From: Methylobacterium sp. R2-1
Lineage (GTDB): Bacteria > Pseudomonadota > Alphaproteobacteria > Rhizobiales > Beijerinckiaceae
Direction of reading: 5' to 3'
Length of the DNA: 64,000 bases
NCBI RefSeq assembly: GCF_014191355.1
Contig: NZ_JACHWM010000009.1
Coordinates: 124,001-188,000, forward strand
Shown here in pieces: positions 8,914 to 17,641 of this stretch (position 1 is its first letter; every line of letters begins with the position of its first letter). The translations under genes and the position numbers were made by a program. Under the pieces are notes generated by a model. It did not search any database, was not told where the DNA came from, and was given only the letters and a program-made list of their open reading frames with translations.

Positions 8914-9141
8914 TCAGGGCAGGAGATAGCCGATGGCCCAGACGTCGCTCCACTTCGGAGGCGGCCAGCCGAGCAGATGAGCAAGGAGGCTGTAGGCGCT
9001 GACCAGCCCGAGCAAGGCGAGCAGGCCGCAGATCAACGCCAGACCGACGTGTGACGCGCTCAACCAGACCACCGCCCCCACACAGAGCGACGCTGTCACC
9101 ATCATGAGCCCGGCCAAGCCGTTCCTGGTCTCCGCTCTCAT
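8914..9141 (-). CDS. Small two-helix membrane protein
   Basis: ATG at 9141 is preceded by AGGTGGAG at good spacing, which decides the start over an in-frame ATG at 9174. The 75-residue product has two hydrophobic segments (about 9-29 and 33-55) and a short tail with WPPPKWSDVWAIGYLLP. It lies between an IS5 fossil and the IS701-like element. Family and role are not recognised. Confidence 0.5.
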   Translation of the reverse strand: MRAETRNGLAGLMMVTASLCVGAVVWLSASHVGLALICGLLALLGLVSAYSLLAHLLGWPPPKWSDVWAIGYLLP

Positions 9142-9220
9142 GCCACTCCACCTGACCTCGTTTGGGGTCACCAAGGCCGACGGCGAGCATAACCCAAACC
9201 GGCCCAGACGCTAACAGGGC

Positions 9221-9245
9221 CTAGCACTACCTGGGCACTTTGAGG
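9221..9245 (+). repeat. Left terminal inverted repeat of the IS701-like element
   Basis: This 25-bp sequence starts CTAGCACTACCTGGGC and ends TTTGAGG. It is the exact reverse complement of 10618-10642. The outermost CTAG on each side may be the duplicated target, since IS701-type elements favour YTAR targets; that would leave 21-bp terminal repeats. Confidence 0.85.
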
Positions 9246-10638
9246 GGCGGTGGGCGTTCTTATCCTGTGGTGGCACTGCGGGAGACGGACATGGGCGAGA
9301 GATCGTCGGGGCCGGACCTCGATGTATGGCTGGCCCCGTTTCTGGCTGCGATGGGGCGCAAGACGCGGCGGACCTGGGCGCCGCTGTACCTGCGCGGTCT
9401 GCTCGGTCCGGGTGATCGCAAGAGCCTGCAGCCGATGGCGGCCCGCCTCGGATTGCCGGGCCACGACCAACTGCAACACTTCATCGCCAGCCCGGCCTGG
9501 GACGACAGCCCGCTCTGGACAGAGTTGGCTCGCTCCGCGGACCGGCTGGTCGGCGGATTCGATGCCTGCCTGGTGATTGACGACACGGCCCTGCCGAAGA
9601 AGGGCACGCACTCGGTGGGCGTGGCGCGCCAGTACTGTGGGGCGCTCGGCAAGAAGGCCAATTGCCAGTCGCTCGTCTCCCTCACCCTGGCGCGGGGCGA
9701 GGTGCCCGTGCCGGTCGCCCTGCGCCTGTTCCTGCCGGAGGAGTGGCTCGCTGACCCGAAGCGGTGTGAGAGGGCGGGCGTACCCGAAGCGGCGGTCGTG
9801 CCGCAGAGCAAGGGCGAGATCGCGCTCTGCGAACTCGACCGCCTGCGAACCGAGGGCATCCGCTTCGGTGTGGTGCTGGCCGATGCCGGCTATGGCTGTA
9901 GCGCTGTGTTCCGGCATGGCCTCGACGCGCGCGGAATGGCCTGGGGCGGTGGGCATCGCCCGGAACCAGAAGGTCTACGATCCCGGCGTGCGGCTGGTGG
10001 AGCCGGGCGGGCGGGCGCGCAAACCCGTGCCGGATTAAGAGCCGCGGGAGGCCGAGGCGGTTCTGGCCGCGCTGCCCTGGCGGCGCGTGACGTGGCGGCA
10101 GGGCACGAAGGGCGCGCTCTCGGCCCGGTTCGCCATGACACGCGTGCGGGTGGGCGACGGCCCGGTCTGGGCCAACAACCGCCATCTGCCGGGCGACGAG
10201 GTCTGGTTGGTGGGCGAGTGGCGCGCTTCGGGCGAGCGCAAGTTCTACCTGTCCAACCTGCCGCCCCGCACGACCCGGCGGGCCCTGGCCGGCACGATCA
10301 AGGCGCGCTGGGTCTGCGAGCAGGCCCACCAGCAGCTCAAGGAGGAACTCGGCCTCGACCACTTCGAGGGCCGCTCCTGGACCGGCCTGCACCGGCACGC
10401 GCTGATGACGTGCATCGCCTGCGCCTACCTGCAGCATCTGCGCCTTGCTCGGCCCGAACGAGCGGGTCGGGGGGAAAAAGGTGGCCGGCCTACCGGGACC
10501 GCCGCCGTCTCCAAGCCTGCCGGCGGTGCGTCAGGCCATCATCGGCCGGCTGTTCGTCGGCCTCATCCCGCCCATGCGATGCCCGCACTGTCGGCGCCGC
10601 TTCCGGCTGCCGTCTGACCTCAAAGTGCCCAGGTAGTG
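9225..10638 (+). mobile_element. IS701-family-like insertion sequence (complete ends, dead transposase)
   Basis: Perfect inverted repeats bound a segment of about 1.4 kb holding one broken transposase gene. If CTAG at 9221-9224 and 10639-10642 is the target duplication, the element is 9225-10638. Perfect ends with only two coding lesions point to a recent insertion, although the lesions could also be carried by a copy mobilised by another transposase. Confidence 0.75.
9291..10617 (+). pseudogene. IS701-like transposase, frameshifted and with a nonsense codon
   Basis: Translation from ATG 9291 gives [18 protein letters not shown] and the DDE landmarks [20 protein letters not shown] (first Asp) and VVLADAGYG (second Asp). 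At 9943-9946 the run TGGGG carries one G too many: removing it restores [16 protein letters not shown]. The second-frame part then meets TAA at 10036-10038 (after RKPVPD) and continues with [24 protein letters not shown], the conserved C-terminal block holding the catalytic Glu, up to TGA at 10615-10617. Both lesions must be repaired for function. Confidence 0.85.
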
Positions 10639-10642
10639 CTAG
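10618..10642 (-). repeat. Right terminal inverted repeat of the IS701-like element
   Basis: Exact 25-bp reverse complement of 9221-9245, starting CCTCAAAGTGCCC and ending in TAGTGCTAG. It overlaps the last codons of the broken transposase gene only at its edge. Confidence 0.85.
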
Positions 10643-11111
10643 AGCGGGATCCGATCAGATTGCATGTTCGCCGAGGAAGCTGCCGCGAACTGACAAGCAA
10701 TGCGGCGTGTCGTCTTTCAAAGTGCGGGCTGAAGGCAGGCACACTCGATTCAAGTTGAACTGGCAAGGGCCATATGCCTCTCTCCCTCTGGGCGTACTTG
10801 GAGCTGTGGCTGGTCGGGCAGCCGGAATGCTCGCTTCAGCCCGCAACCATAACGTGTCCTTCACTGCAATTGAACACCCACTTTTCACCCCATCTGGACC
10901 TTTGGATTCGGCGGCTCGAATGTCCACAAGGGGTGGGAAGCAGTCATTCGCCCGACGCGGTGAGCGGCCGGACATGACCCTTCTCGGAGCTTGTTCCCGC
11001 GAGCTTCGCTGAACACGATCCCGCCTGACAAACTCAGTCACTTGGAGGCAGCTATAAAGCCTCCTAAGGTCTGCCTGGGCAGCCGCTTCGCGCCCATGCG
11101 AGTAGGCGAGT
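10643..11111. other. Intergenic stretch with no convincing gene
   Basis: About 470 bp lie between the IS701-like element and the MHYT kinase. Frames on both strands are open for some distance but none has a family signature or good start. I see no clear hairpin terminator. The promoter of the kinase gene is presumably near the right end. Confidence 0.5.
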
Positions 11112-13412
11112 ATGTCCGTGTCAGGAGCCCACGACAGCACCCTCGTCACCCTCTCGATCCTCATCGCGACGGTCGCCTCCTACACCGCTCTTGATCTCGC
11201 AGGCCGCATCCGGGCCGCGACGGGCTGGGCGGCGCACGCATGGCTCGCGACCGCAGCCCTGGCCATGGGTGGCGGCATCTGGGCCATGCACTTCGTCGCC
11301 ATGCTCGCCTTCAGCATGCCGGGCATGGAGGCGCACTACGACCTCAGCCTCACGCTCCTCTCCCTGATCGTGCCTGTCGCAGTCACCGGGATCGGCTTTG
11401 CCGTCGTGAACCGGCCCAGGAGGAGCCGCTTCGCTCTCGCTGCAAGCGGCCTACTCATGGGTATCGGCATCGCGTCCATGCACTACACCGGCATGGCCGC
11501 AATGCATGTGCCCGCCTCCCTGCGCTACGACGCGCTGTGGGTGGCCGTCTCGATCCTGATCGCGGTCGGAGCCTCGACCATCGCGCTCTGGCTGGCCTTC
11601 AAGAACACGGGGCTGGTGCAAAAGCTCGTGGCCGCAGGTGTGATGGGCGTTGCGGTCTCGGGCATGCACTACACGGCCATGTATGCCGCCTCCTTCACCG
11701 CTCACGGCGTGACTGACGGCGGGCACGGCTATGCAAGCATCGGCCAGACGAACCTCGCCCTTGCCGTCGCCGCCACCACGTTCCTGATCCTGTTCCTCTC
11801 GCTGATCGCGGCCATGTTCGACCGCCGCTTTGCTGTGCTCGCTGAACGAGAGGCCGTAGCCTTGCGCCGGAGCGAGGAGCAGTTCCGGGCGCTCTACCGC
11901 AAGACGCCGCTGCCGCTGCACGCCCTCGATGCCGAGGGCCGTGTCGAGGAGGTCAGTGACGCTTGGCTCGACCTTCTCGGCTACCCGCGCGAGAGCGTTG
12001 TGGGTCGCCCCTTGATCAACTTCATGAATGAGGAGTCAGCGCGCCGCCGCGTTCAGGCGGATTGGCCCAAGCTCCTGGCGAGCGGCGCGCTTCGCGACGC
12101 CGAGTACCGCTTCGTGACCCATCGCGGCGAGCCCCTTGACGTTCTCCTATCCTCGCAAGTCGAGCGCGACGCGCAGGGCGGGTTCCTGCGCGCGCTTGGC
12201 GGCATCGTCGATGTGACCGCCAGACGACGTGCGGAGGAGGCGCTGCGGCAGGCCCAGAAGATGGAGGCTGTTGGACGCCTAACCGGCGGCATCGCGCACG
12301 ACTTCAACAACCTGCTTGCCGTGGTGATTGCCAATCTCGACCTCCTGCGCAAGCGCCTGCCCGACGACCCCAGGCTCACGCGCCTTGTCGAGCACGCGAT
12401 CCAAGGGGCTGAGCGCGGAGCCTCGTTGACGCAGCGCATGCTGTCCTTTGCACGGCGGCAGAGTCTGAAGCCCGAGCCAGTCTGTCCTCCTGATCTTGTG
12501 CGAGGCATGGAGGACCTGCTTCGCCGTTCCATCGGCCCGCAGGTGCAGATCGAGACGCACTTCCCTCTGGGCTTGCCCTACGCCTATGCGGACGCCAACC
12601 AGCTTGAACTGGCGCTGTTGAACCTCGTCGTGAACGCGAGGGACGCCATGCCCAATGGCGGCACTATCACGATTGGCGGGCGCGAGCAGACGGTTGGAGC
12701 AGAACAGGTGCGCGGTCTCTCGCCGGGCAAGTACGTCTGCCTCTGGGTATCGGACACGGGCACGGGCATGGATGTGGCCACGCTGGGGCAAGCGATGGAG
12801 CCGTTCTTCACGACGAAGGGCGTGGGCAAGGGAACGGGCCTCGGGCTGTCCATGGTGCATGGCCTTGCCGAGCAGTCTGGTGGAGCCCTGGTCCTCAAGA
12901 GCCGCGTGGGCGCGGGCACGACCGCTGAGGTTTGGCTTCCAGTTGCCGAGACCAGAGAGGAGACCGACGAGGTCGCGGCTGACGCGGTCCAGAAGGTTGG
13001 TGCAGCGACGCGCTCGCTGACAGTTCTGGCGGTCGATGATGACGCACTTGTCCTGGCGAACACAGCGGCGATGCTGGACGACCTCGGGCATGTGGTACTC
13101 GAAGCCTCGTCCGGAGAGGAGGCGCTGACCTTCTTGCGAAGAGGTCGCAAGGTCGATCTCGTGATCACAGATTACGCCATGCCGGGCATGACGGGCCAGC
13201 ATCTCGCGGAGGCGATCAGGGCTGAGTGGCCGCGCATCCCGATCCTACTTGCGACGGGCTATGCGGAGGTGGCGCAGGACAGCCACCTTGCGCTGCCTCG
13301 GCTGAACAAGCCCTACCAACAAGCCGATCTCGCTAACGCGGTCGCGGACTGCCTCAAGCATGAGGACGGAGCAGATCGGGTTGTCGCGTTCCGGCCCGTG
13401 CGGGGCGGGTGA
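11112..13412 (+). CDS. MHYT-PAS hybrid histidine kinase with C-terminal receiver
   Basis: The 766-residue protein opens with a seven-helix MHYT sensor (about residues 10-240). Its metal-binding repeats are visible as WAMHFVAMLAF, ASMHYTGMAA and SGMHYTAMYA. A PAS domain follows (about 260-370), then a dimerisation/phosphoacceptor helix with GGIAHDFNN (H396), a GHKL ATPase domain (NLVVNARDAMPNGG, DTGTGMD, GKGTGLGLSMVHGLA) and a C-terminal receiver with D687 in VITDYAMPG. MHYT domains are proposed to sense O2, CO or NO through copper. No partner regulator is adjacent, so output may run through the attached receiver and a separate phosphotransfer protein. GC content is near the chromosomal level. 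Confidence 0.92.
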   Translation: MSVSGAHDSTLVTLSILIATVASYTALDLAGRIRAATGWAAHAWLATAALAMGGGIWAMHFVAMLAFSMPGMEAHYDLSLTLLSLIVPVAVTGIGFAVVNRPRRSRFALAASGLLMGIGIASMHYTGMAAMHVPASLRYDALWVAVSILIAVGASTIALWLAFKNTGLVQKLVAAGVMGVAVSGMHYTAMYAASFTAHGVTDGGHGYASIGQTNLALAVAATTFLILFLSLIAAMFDRRFAVLAEREAVALRRSEEQFRALYRKTPLPLHALDAEGRVEEVSDAWLDLLGYPRESVVGRPLINFMNEESARRRVQADWPKLLASGALRDAEYRFVTHRGEPLDVLLSSQVERDAQGGFLRALGGIVDVTARRRAEEALRQAQKMEAVGRLTGGIAHDFNNLLAVVIANLDLLRKRLPDDPRLTRLVEHAIQGAERGASLTQRMLSFARRQSLKPEPVCPPDLVRGMEDLLRRSIGPQVQIETHFPLGLPYAYADANQLELALLNLVVNARDAMPNGGTITIGGREQTVGAEQVRGLSPGKYVCLWVSDTGTGMDVATLGQAMEPFFTTKGVGKGTGLGLSMVHGLAEQSGGALVLKSRVGAGTTAEVWLPVAETREETDEVAADAVQKVGAATRSLTVLAVDDDALVLANTAAMLDDLGHVVLEASSGEEALTFLRRGRKVDLVITDYAMPGMTGQHLAEAIRAEWPRIPILLATGYAEVAQDSHLALPRLNKPYQQADLANAVADCLKHEDGADRVVAFRPVRGG

Positions 13413-13566
13413 ACCTAACTACTTTTGGCTGAACAGGCGCACTGGTCGGCTATCAAGAGCGCGACCGCTTCTAAGCGCACGGCCAGAGTTCGCTTTCTGG
13501 TGCGAAGCCGTCCCAAGCCGGACTTCCGCAAAGGGTGGAGAGCGGACCTTTCAAAAGTCTTGGCAA

Positions 13567-14022
13567 TCAACGCTGTCCACGGTTGGCATAAAGGTATCTA
13601 TGGCGGCTCAACTGCTCGACGGCACGCCCTTCAACAATCGGTTGTTTTATATTGCAAGTTTCATTTGTATGGATAAAAGAACCATCGTCTAATCGTGCAA
13701 AATTATCTTGCACGACTATGCTGCTCGGAGGAGGGCGTCGTGCAAGGCGCAAGTGAAATGCCAATCCTTCAACTGCAATACTCGAGCGCTTGCGTTCAGG
13801 AAAAGAATCAAACCCTGCTTTACACTCAGACGGATTAACGATCCCCTCGTTTATACAAACATCGATACTAGAATATACAGCGATCGGCTGACACGGTCGA
13901 AAGCCAACTCCACCAGTGTAGGGCACAACACCAAGATATAGATATGAAAACAAGACCACGCTCGCGATCAGGGACCAGCCAAGGAACGCTTTGAGGAAAT
14001 CGCTCTCAGAATGGTCTTCCAT
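13567..14022 (-). CDS. Unrecognised single-helix membrane protein, AT-richer than neighbours
   Basis: From ATG 14022 the product is 151 residues. It has an acidic N-terminus (MEDHSESDFLKAF), one membrane helix (about residues 13-31, GWSLIASVVLFSYLYLGVV) and a C-terminal domain with four Cys residues, which may lie outside the cytoplasm. Base composition is clearly lower in GC than flanking genes. The frame is open upstream into a methyltransferase fragment (14023-14193), so the true start is uncertain. Family unknown. Confidence 0.45.
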   Translation of the reverse strand: MEDHSESDFLKAFLGWSLIASVVLFSYLYLGVVPYTGGVGFRPCQPIAVYSSIDVCINEGIVNPSECKAGFDSFPERKRSSIAVEGLAFHLRLARRPPPSSIVVQDNFARLDDGSFIHTNETCNIKQPIVEGRAVEQLSRHRYLYANRGQR

Positions 14023-14193
14023 GGTGAGTTCGAGGCCGCCGCCTGCGCCGAGAACGAGCACTTGCGCATCGTTCGGCGCACGCTCTGCCAGAAGTAGCCC
14101 TGCCATACGTTGTAGGTCGGCGTAGCCGGGTACCATCCGCTGCGGATTTTCAGCGTAACGGGCTACAGGCTGCGGATCGGAGAATGCATCCAT
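14023..14193 (-). pseudogene. N-terminal fragment of a SAM-dependent methyltransferase
   Basis: Starting at ATG 14193 the minus strand reads MDAFSDPQPVARYAEN, then VPGYADLQRMAGLLLAERAP and VLVLGAGGGLEL, which is methyltransferase motif I. The similarity ends right after this glycine-rich loop, and the frame runs on, without a stop, into the low-GC membrane protein. Only about 57 residues of the enzyme remain, so it cannot be catalytic. The abrupt end marks a recombination point near 14022-14028. Confidence 0.6.
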
Positions 14194-14647
14194 GCGCAAC
14201 GGTAACACGGCGCGCGGGCAATGGTGGGAGAGCCATGTGGGTTCGTCGCGCGTTTTGTCCCTCGTGCTGGCAGGCTTGGCCTCAGCGGCGAGCGTTCCCT
14301 TTGTCGCTGTCGCGGTCGTCACCCTTCTCGTCGTCGCGTCCGCCGTTGATGGTTGGGACAGCCACGCAGCGCTCGGGGTGATAATCCTGGCGGGAGAGAC
14401 TGTTCGCGGCGTCGGAAACGTCGCATGGCCGGTCGTCGGGATGTCGTTCGTTCTGTTCCCGATCGTAGCCGTTCTGACACGAGATCGGCCGTGGTTTCGA
14501 TCCACCATCTTGCCGAGTATCGGAGCGACGGCTGGTGCGGTGATCGCTTCCGATCTCACCTACTTTTCAACAACGTATCTCGGGGCTGTAGCGGGTCTGA
14601 TCGCGGGTTTCGCCTTCGCTTTCGTCGTGCGAGGCGAGGGAGAGTGA
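14192..14647 (+). CDS. Polytopic membrane protein of unknown function
   Basis: ATG 14192 follows GGAGA (14179-14183) at 8 bp. The 151-residue product has about four hydrophobic segments (roughly 24-50, 60-78, 82-98 and 110-145). Its start overlaps, on the other strand, the start codon of the methyltransferase fragment, so the promoter of one must lie inside the other. No family is recognised. Confidence 0.5.
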   Translation: MRNGNTARGQWWESHVGSSRVLSLVLAGLASAASVPFVAVAVVTLLVVASAVDGWDSHAALGVIILAGETVRGVGNVAWPVVGMSFVLFPIVAVLTRDRPWFRSTILPSIGATAGAVIASDLTYFSTTYLGAVAGLIAGFAFAFVVRGEGE

Positions 14648-14819
14648 GGCTGTTTCATACGAAACAGTCTCACCGGAGTAGTAGTGCCGGGCTCGTGCGG
14701 GCCGCTCTCGTGCACTTGGCGCACCTTTCAAGCTTCGGCTCGAACTCCGCCTTCCTATACCCAACAAGGGCTGAACAACGGTGCGCTGAGGCATCTACCA
14801 GACGGCGGCGGGAGGTCAG

Positions 14820-15050
14820 ATGGCCCTATTGAGGAAGCTCATCAGCGACACGGTGACGTTCACTCTGTACGGCGTTGCCGTTGGCATCGGGATGATGATC
14901 ACTCACGAGCCCGGATCGAACGAGTTTCTGCTCCACTGGGACACAAGCAAGATCTTCTACGCCCTGGTAGGGTCAACCTTCACGGCGGTGATGGTAGGCT
15001 TCATCCGGTGGTACATGTGGAGGCGATCTCACCCTCAGGCTCTGGACTGA
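14820..15050 (+). CDS. Small two-helix membrane protein
   Basis: ATG 14820 is preceded by GGGAGG at about 5 bp. The 76-residue product has hydrophobic segments at about 11-28 and 45-66, ending in a basic WYMWRRSH tail. It resembles many small unannotated alphaproteobacterial membrane proteins. Role unknown. Confidence 0.5.
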   Translation: MALLRKLISDTVTFTLYGVAVGIGMMITHEPGSNEFLLHWDTSKIFYALVGSTFTAVMVGFIRWYMWRRSHPQALD

Positions 15051-15143
15051 GAGCCTTGGTCTCGGCAGCGTTCTTTGATGGAGCCGTAGGTCTCATTTGG
15101 GTGGCTTGAAGACGTTCGCGACTGGAGCGAGCGGGCTGTCTCT

Positions 15144-15353
15144 TCACAAGCGTGCACGCGACATGATGCGGTAGCCGATGAATGTCAGCGTCAAGCCTGG
15201 CAGCGTCACGTGCCAGTTGTCCTCAAATACAACGCCAAATGTCCGACGGCCGTCTCCTAGGCGGTTGATTAGGACGATAGCTACGTAAAGCAGCAGGGCA
15301 GCGCCACTCGTCCAAATCACCACACCAAGCGTGAAGCGTGTCATGGCTGTCAT
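15144..15353 (-). CDS. Small two-helix membrane protein
   Basis: The 69-residue product has hydrophobic segments at about 7-29 and 46-62. Two in-frame ATGs (15353 and 15344) are possible starts and neither has a strong ribosome-binding site. Transcribed convergently with the previous small membrane protein. No family recognised. Confidence 0.45.
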   Translation of the reverse strand: MTAMTRFTLGVVIWTSGAALLLYVAIVLINRLGDGRRTFGVVFEDNWHVTLPGLTLTFIGYRIMSRARL

Positions 15354-15459
15354 TCGCGTGCTATCCTAGCTGGATTGCATTTGCTCTCGTTCGCTCTCAA
15401 CCTGAGACTTTTGATTGACTGGGCTAGGCTGTGCCAGTCCGCAGTGAATGGAAAGCGGC

Positions 15460-15693
15460 CTAGTCTTCTTCATCGTATTGAACGGAAACAAAGCCCCTGG
15501 TCCAATGGTCCTTATCGGGAGGATAGACCGAAATCTCGAAACCCTCAGGATGATCGCGAAAGCCCGGCCCCTCCTTCACCCTCAACACGGCTGCGTCCGC
15601 GCTCTCCCGAGATCGGTAGACCCCAATGAGCTTCGCGTCGTCCGCATGCTGATCATCAGACCGGACATGCCAGAGTAGATAGACGGTATCCAT
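15460..15693 (-). CDS. Small soluble protein, DUF7336-like
   Basis: From ATG 15693 the 77-residue product reads MDTVYLLWHV, KLIGVYRSRESADAAV, GPGFRDHPEGFEISVY and DHWTRGFVSV. This pattern (VYLLWHV, KLIGVY, PGF...GF...Y...DHW..GF) matches a small family found in many bacteria and recorded, as far as I recall, as DUF7336. Function is not known. A longer upstream frame exists but lacks the family start. Confidence 0.6.
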   Translation of the reverse strand: MDTVYLLWHVRSDDQHADDAKLIGVYRSRESADAAVLRVKEGPGFRDHPEGFEISVYPPDKDHWTRGFVSVQYDEED

Positions 15694-15832
15694 CAGCCTA
15701 CGATGACCCAAGGAGCGTAGGTCTGCAAAGGGTCGTAAGCGGGCACGATGGAGAAGTCTGCCTTTCCCAATGCTTGCCCTAAAGCCAATGGTCGCGACAC
15801 CACCCATCCCGGCCGTGCGCGACGTGTGGTTT

Positions 15833-16378
15833 TCAACTCTCGTGAAGCACCCGGTAGACTTGCATGCGCGAGCAGCCGACCGCTCGCGCGATGGCTGCCG
15901 GGCCAGTGCCCTGAGCGTGCAGGGACCAGATGTGCTCACGGTCGAGCCTACGTTTTCCGCCCGTGTAAACTCCCTCGGCTTTCGCCCGCTCGATGCCCTC
16001 GCGCTGACGCTCCTTGATGAAGCGCCGTTCCATCTGCGCGACCATACCAAGCACGGTCAGAACGATGTGACCCATCTCACCGCGAGTTGAAACATGCGGG
16101 TCGAGCACGGTGACAGAAGCTCCACGCTGCTCAGCCTCATGGATCAGGTTGAGCACGTCTCGGGTGTCGCGGCCGAGCCGGTCGAGGCGAGTAACCACGA
16201 GTTCGTCGCCGGGTCGCATGAACTCGATGACCGTCGCCAATTCGGCGCGGCCTTCGCGAGAGCCGCCCGACACCTTCTCTGACCGGATGATGCCGCAGCC
16301 CTCTGCCTTCAACCGGGCGAGTTGAACGTCGAGATCTTGGTCATGGGTGCTGACGCGGGCGTAGCCGATGCGGGCCAT
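15833..16378 (-). CDS. Serine recombinase (resolvase/invertase family)
   Basis: The 181-residue protein has the resolvase N-terminus MARIGYARVSTHDQ with catalytic Ser10, the active-site Arg block RLDRLGRDTRDVLNLI, the long E-helix region (GHIVLTVLGMVAQMERRFI, then KERQREGIERAKAEG), and a C-terminal helix-turn-helix (GPAAIARAVGCSRMQVYRVL). All elements of a small Tn3-type resolvase or DNA invertase are intact. No obvious res site or invertible segment with matching ends was seen next to it, so its substrate may be elsewhere in the island. Confidence 0.93.
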   Translation of the reverse strand: MARIGYARVSTHDQDLDVQLARLKAEGCGIIRSEKVSGGSREGRAELATVIEFMRPGDELVVTRLDRLGRDTRDVLNLIHEAEQRGASVTVLDPHVSTRGEMGHIVLTVLGMVAQMERRFIKERQREGIERAKAEGVYTGGKRRLDREHIWSLHAQGTGPAAIARAVGCSRMQVYRVLHES

Positions 16379-16444
16379 GGGGTGTCACCTCAGGGTTGGT
16401 AGGCCCACCCCACACACCACACCCGCAATAGGCAGCGTCAAGGA

Positions 16445-17398
16445 TCACGTGTGTTTCGGCGCCGAGCCGCTTAAACGGACATCTCCGGCTGCCGCTACGA
16501 GGATGACATGGATCCCGTCTAGCGCCTTCGCGTGCTGATGCCACGACGCTCCAGCGGCGACCTGCTCGGGTCGGTTGCCGAAGATGATCAGGCGTGGCTC
16601 GGCATTCATTTCAAGCGGTGCGCCGGCGGCGACTTCGGCAACGAGGGGGGATGTTGTGGCTCCCCGCATGCGAGCGAACTCGATGTGTAGCCCACAGGCT
16701 TCCTTGTAGGCTGCTAGCACCTGCGCACGACGGTCGGGGGCGGAGACGTACGTGCGGTAACGGGCGAGTTGTTGGAGAACTCGCGGCTTGAAAGTGCGAG
16801 CCCGCAGCTCGCCGTTCGAGAACAGCTTGGCTTCATAGAACGCCAACGAAGCTGCCCCGGCGGCGTTTCGCTCCAGCGCGACGATGTCCATTCGGTTGGC
16901 AACGCGCTTGTCCGTTAGACTGACGGCTGCGTTGGCTGGTAAGGCCATCTCAACGTCGATCACCTCGGGATGGTTCAGGGCGATCACGGCTACGCCCTTC
17001 TTCTCGTCCCCTGACCAATCTCGCGCAGCCTCAACCCAGCTTCGCAGCGTCTCCAGCCCGTCGTAGGGCGCCTCTTTCTTGCCATCGTTCGAAGTGACAT
17101 GTTCGCCGTCGAATCCGAGGTAGCCGTCACCGGCTCCCTTCCCTTGGACGTATTTGCGGTGAATCCTCCCGCGCAGCCTGACGTCCCCGGAACGCCGTAC
17201 ATCGAAGCCGATCTTCAAAACTGACTGCCCCTCAGCGTAGACATTGAGGTAGCCGTCCCGCACGGCGATCAACAGGGGTTGCATGCCCCCATCGGCTTCG
17301 AAGCGATAGGCAAGCACATCCTGCCACCAGGGCGGCATGGCCTGAAGGAAGGCAAGGCCCCCGGCCGGCAACCCACGCCGAAACTCCGACACCGCCAT
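16445..17398 (-). CDS. Putative PD-(D/E)xK nuclease-fold protein, function unknown
   Basis: ATG 17398 follows GGGAGGT at 7 bp, which decides this start over a longer frame from 17563. The 317-residue protein has a central segment RMDIVALE ... ASLAFYEAKLFSNGELR. The D-I-V strand followed by F-Y-E-A-K fits the PD-(D/E)xK nuclease core (Asp, then ExK). The upstream part has alternating hydrophobic strands, and the end has AEPRLIIFGNRPEQ. No helicase or methylase partner is adjacent. Several TCAC-type dyads lie upstream (17474-17576). Neighbours are a serine recombinase and the STAND-phosphoribosyltransferase cassette, so a defence or mobile-element role is plausible but inferred. Confidence 0.55.
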   Translation of the reverse strand: MAVSEFRRGLPAGGLAFLQAMPPWWQDVLAYRFEADGGMQPLLIAVRDGYLNVYAEGQSVLKIGFDVRRSGDVRLRGRIHRKYVQGKGAGDGYLGFDGEHVTSNDGKKEAPYDGLETLRSWVEAARDWSGDEKKGVAVIALNHPEVIDVEMALPANAAVSLTDKRVANRMDIVALERNAAGAASLAFYEAKLFSNGELRARTFKPRVLQQLARYRTYVSAPDRRAQVLAAYKEACGLHIEFARMRGATTSPLVAEVAAGAPLEMNAEPRLIIFGNRPEQVAAGASWHQHAKALDGIHVILVAAAGDVRLSGSAPKHT

Positions 17399-17473
17399 TT
17401 TCGTACCTCCCACAACTCGGAGCCGGTTCGATGTGTGCAGTGAACGTACGCACCGGTTCGACGGCAAGTGATA

Positions 17474-17576
17474 GCGTGAGCTGTCACGCCAGGGTGTAAA
17501 CTCAAGCGACTGGCCGTCACATAGGCCGTTCATGACCCGCAAGTGACGTGGGAGGCGAGGCATGAAGTGACGTCAC
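17474..17576 (-). promoter_or_regulatory. Two TCAC-type dyads upstream of the nuclease-like gene
   Basis: GCGTGA (17474-17479) and TCACGC (17484-17489) form a perfect inverted pair with a 4-bp spacer. GTGACGTCAC (17567-17576) is a perfect 10-bp palindrome, and a further half-site AAGTGACGTG lies near 17541. The common TCAC/GTGA half-site suggests one dimeric regulator binding repeatedly ahead of the gene starting at 17398. The regulator is unknown. Confidence 0.35.
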
Positions 17577-17641
17577 GCTGAGGTATACCCAAAACTTACA
17601 ACCGCCTCGATATTATATATCCCCTTCAATATCAGATGAAA

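Noticed and set aside
8565..8984. A 139-residue minus-strand gene
   Set aside because: It contains an IS5 transposase start that soon goes out of frame; treated as an IS fossil.
13567..14559. A single 330-residue minus-strand protein
   Set aside because: Its first 122 codons are antisense to a better supported membrane-protein gene, and the rest is a methyltransferase fragment plus an unrelated low-GC frame.
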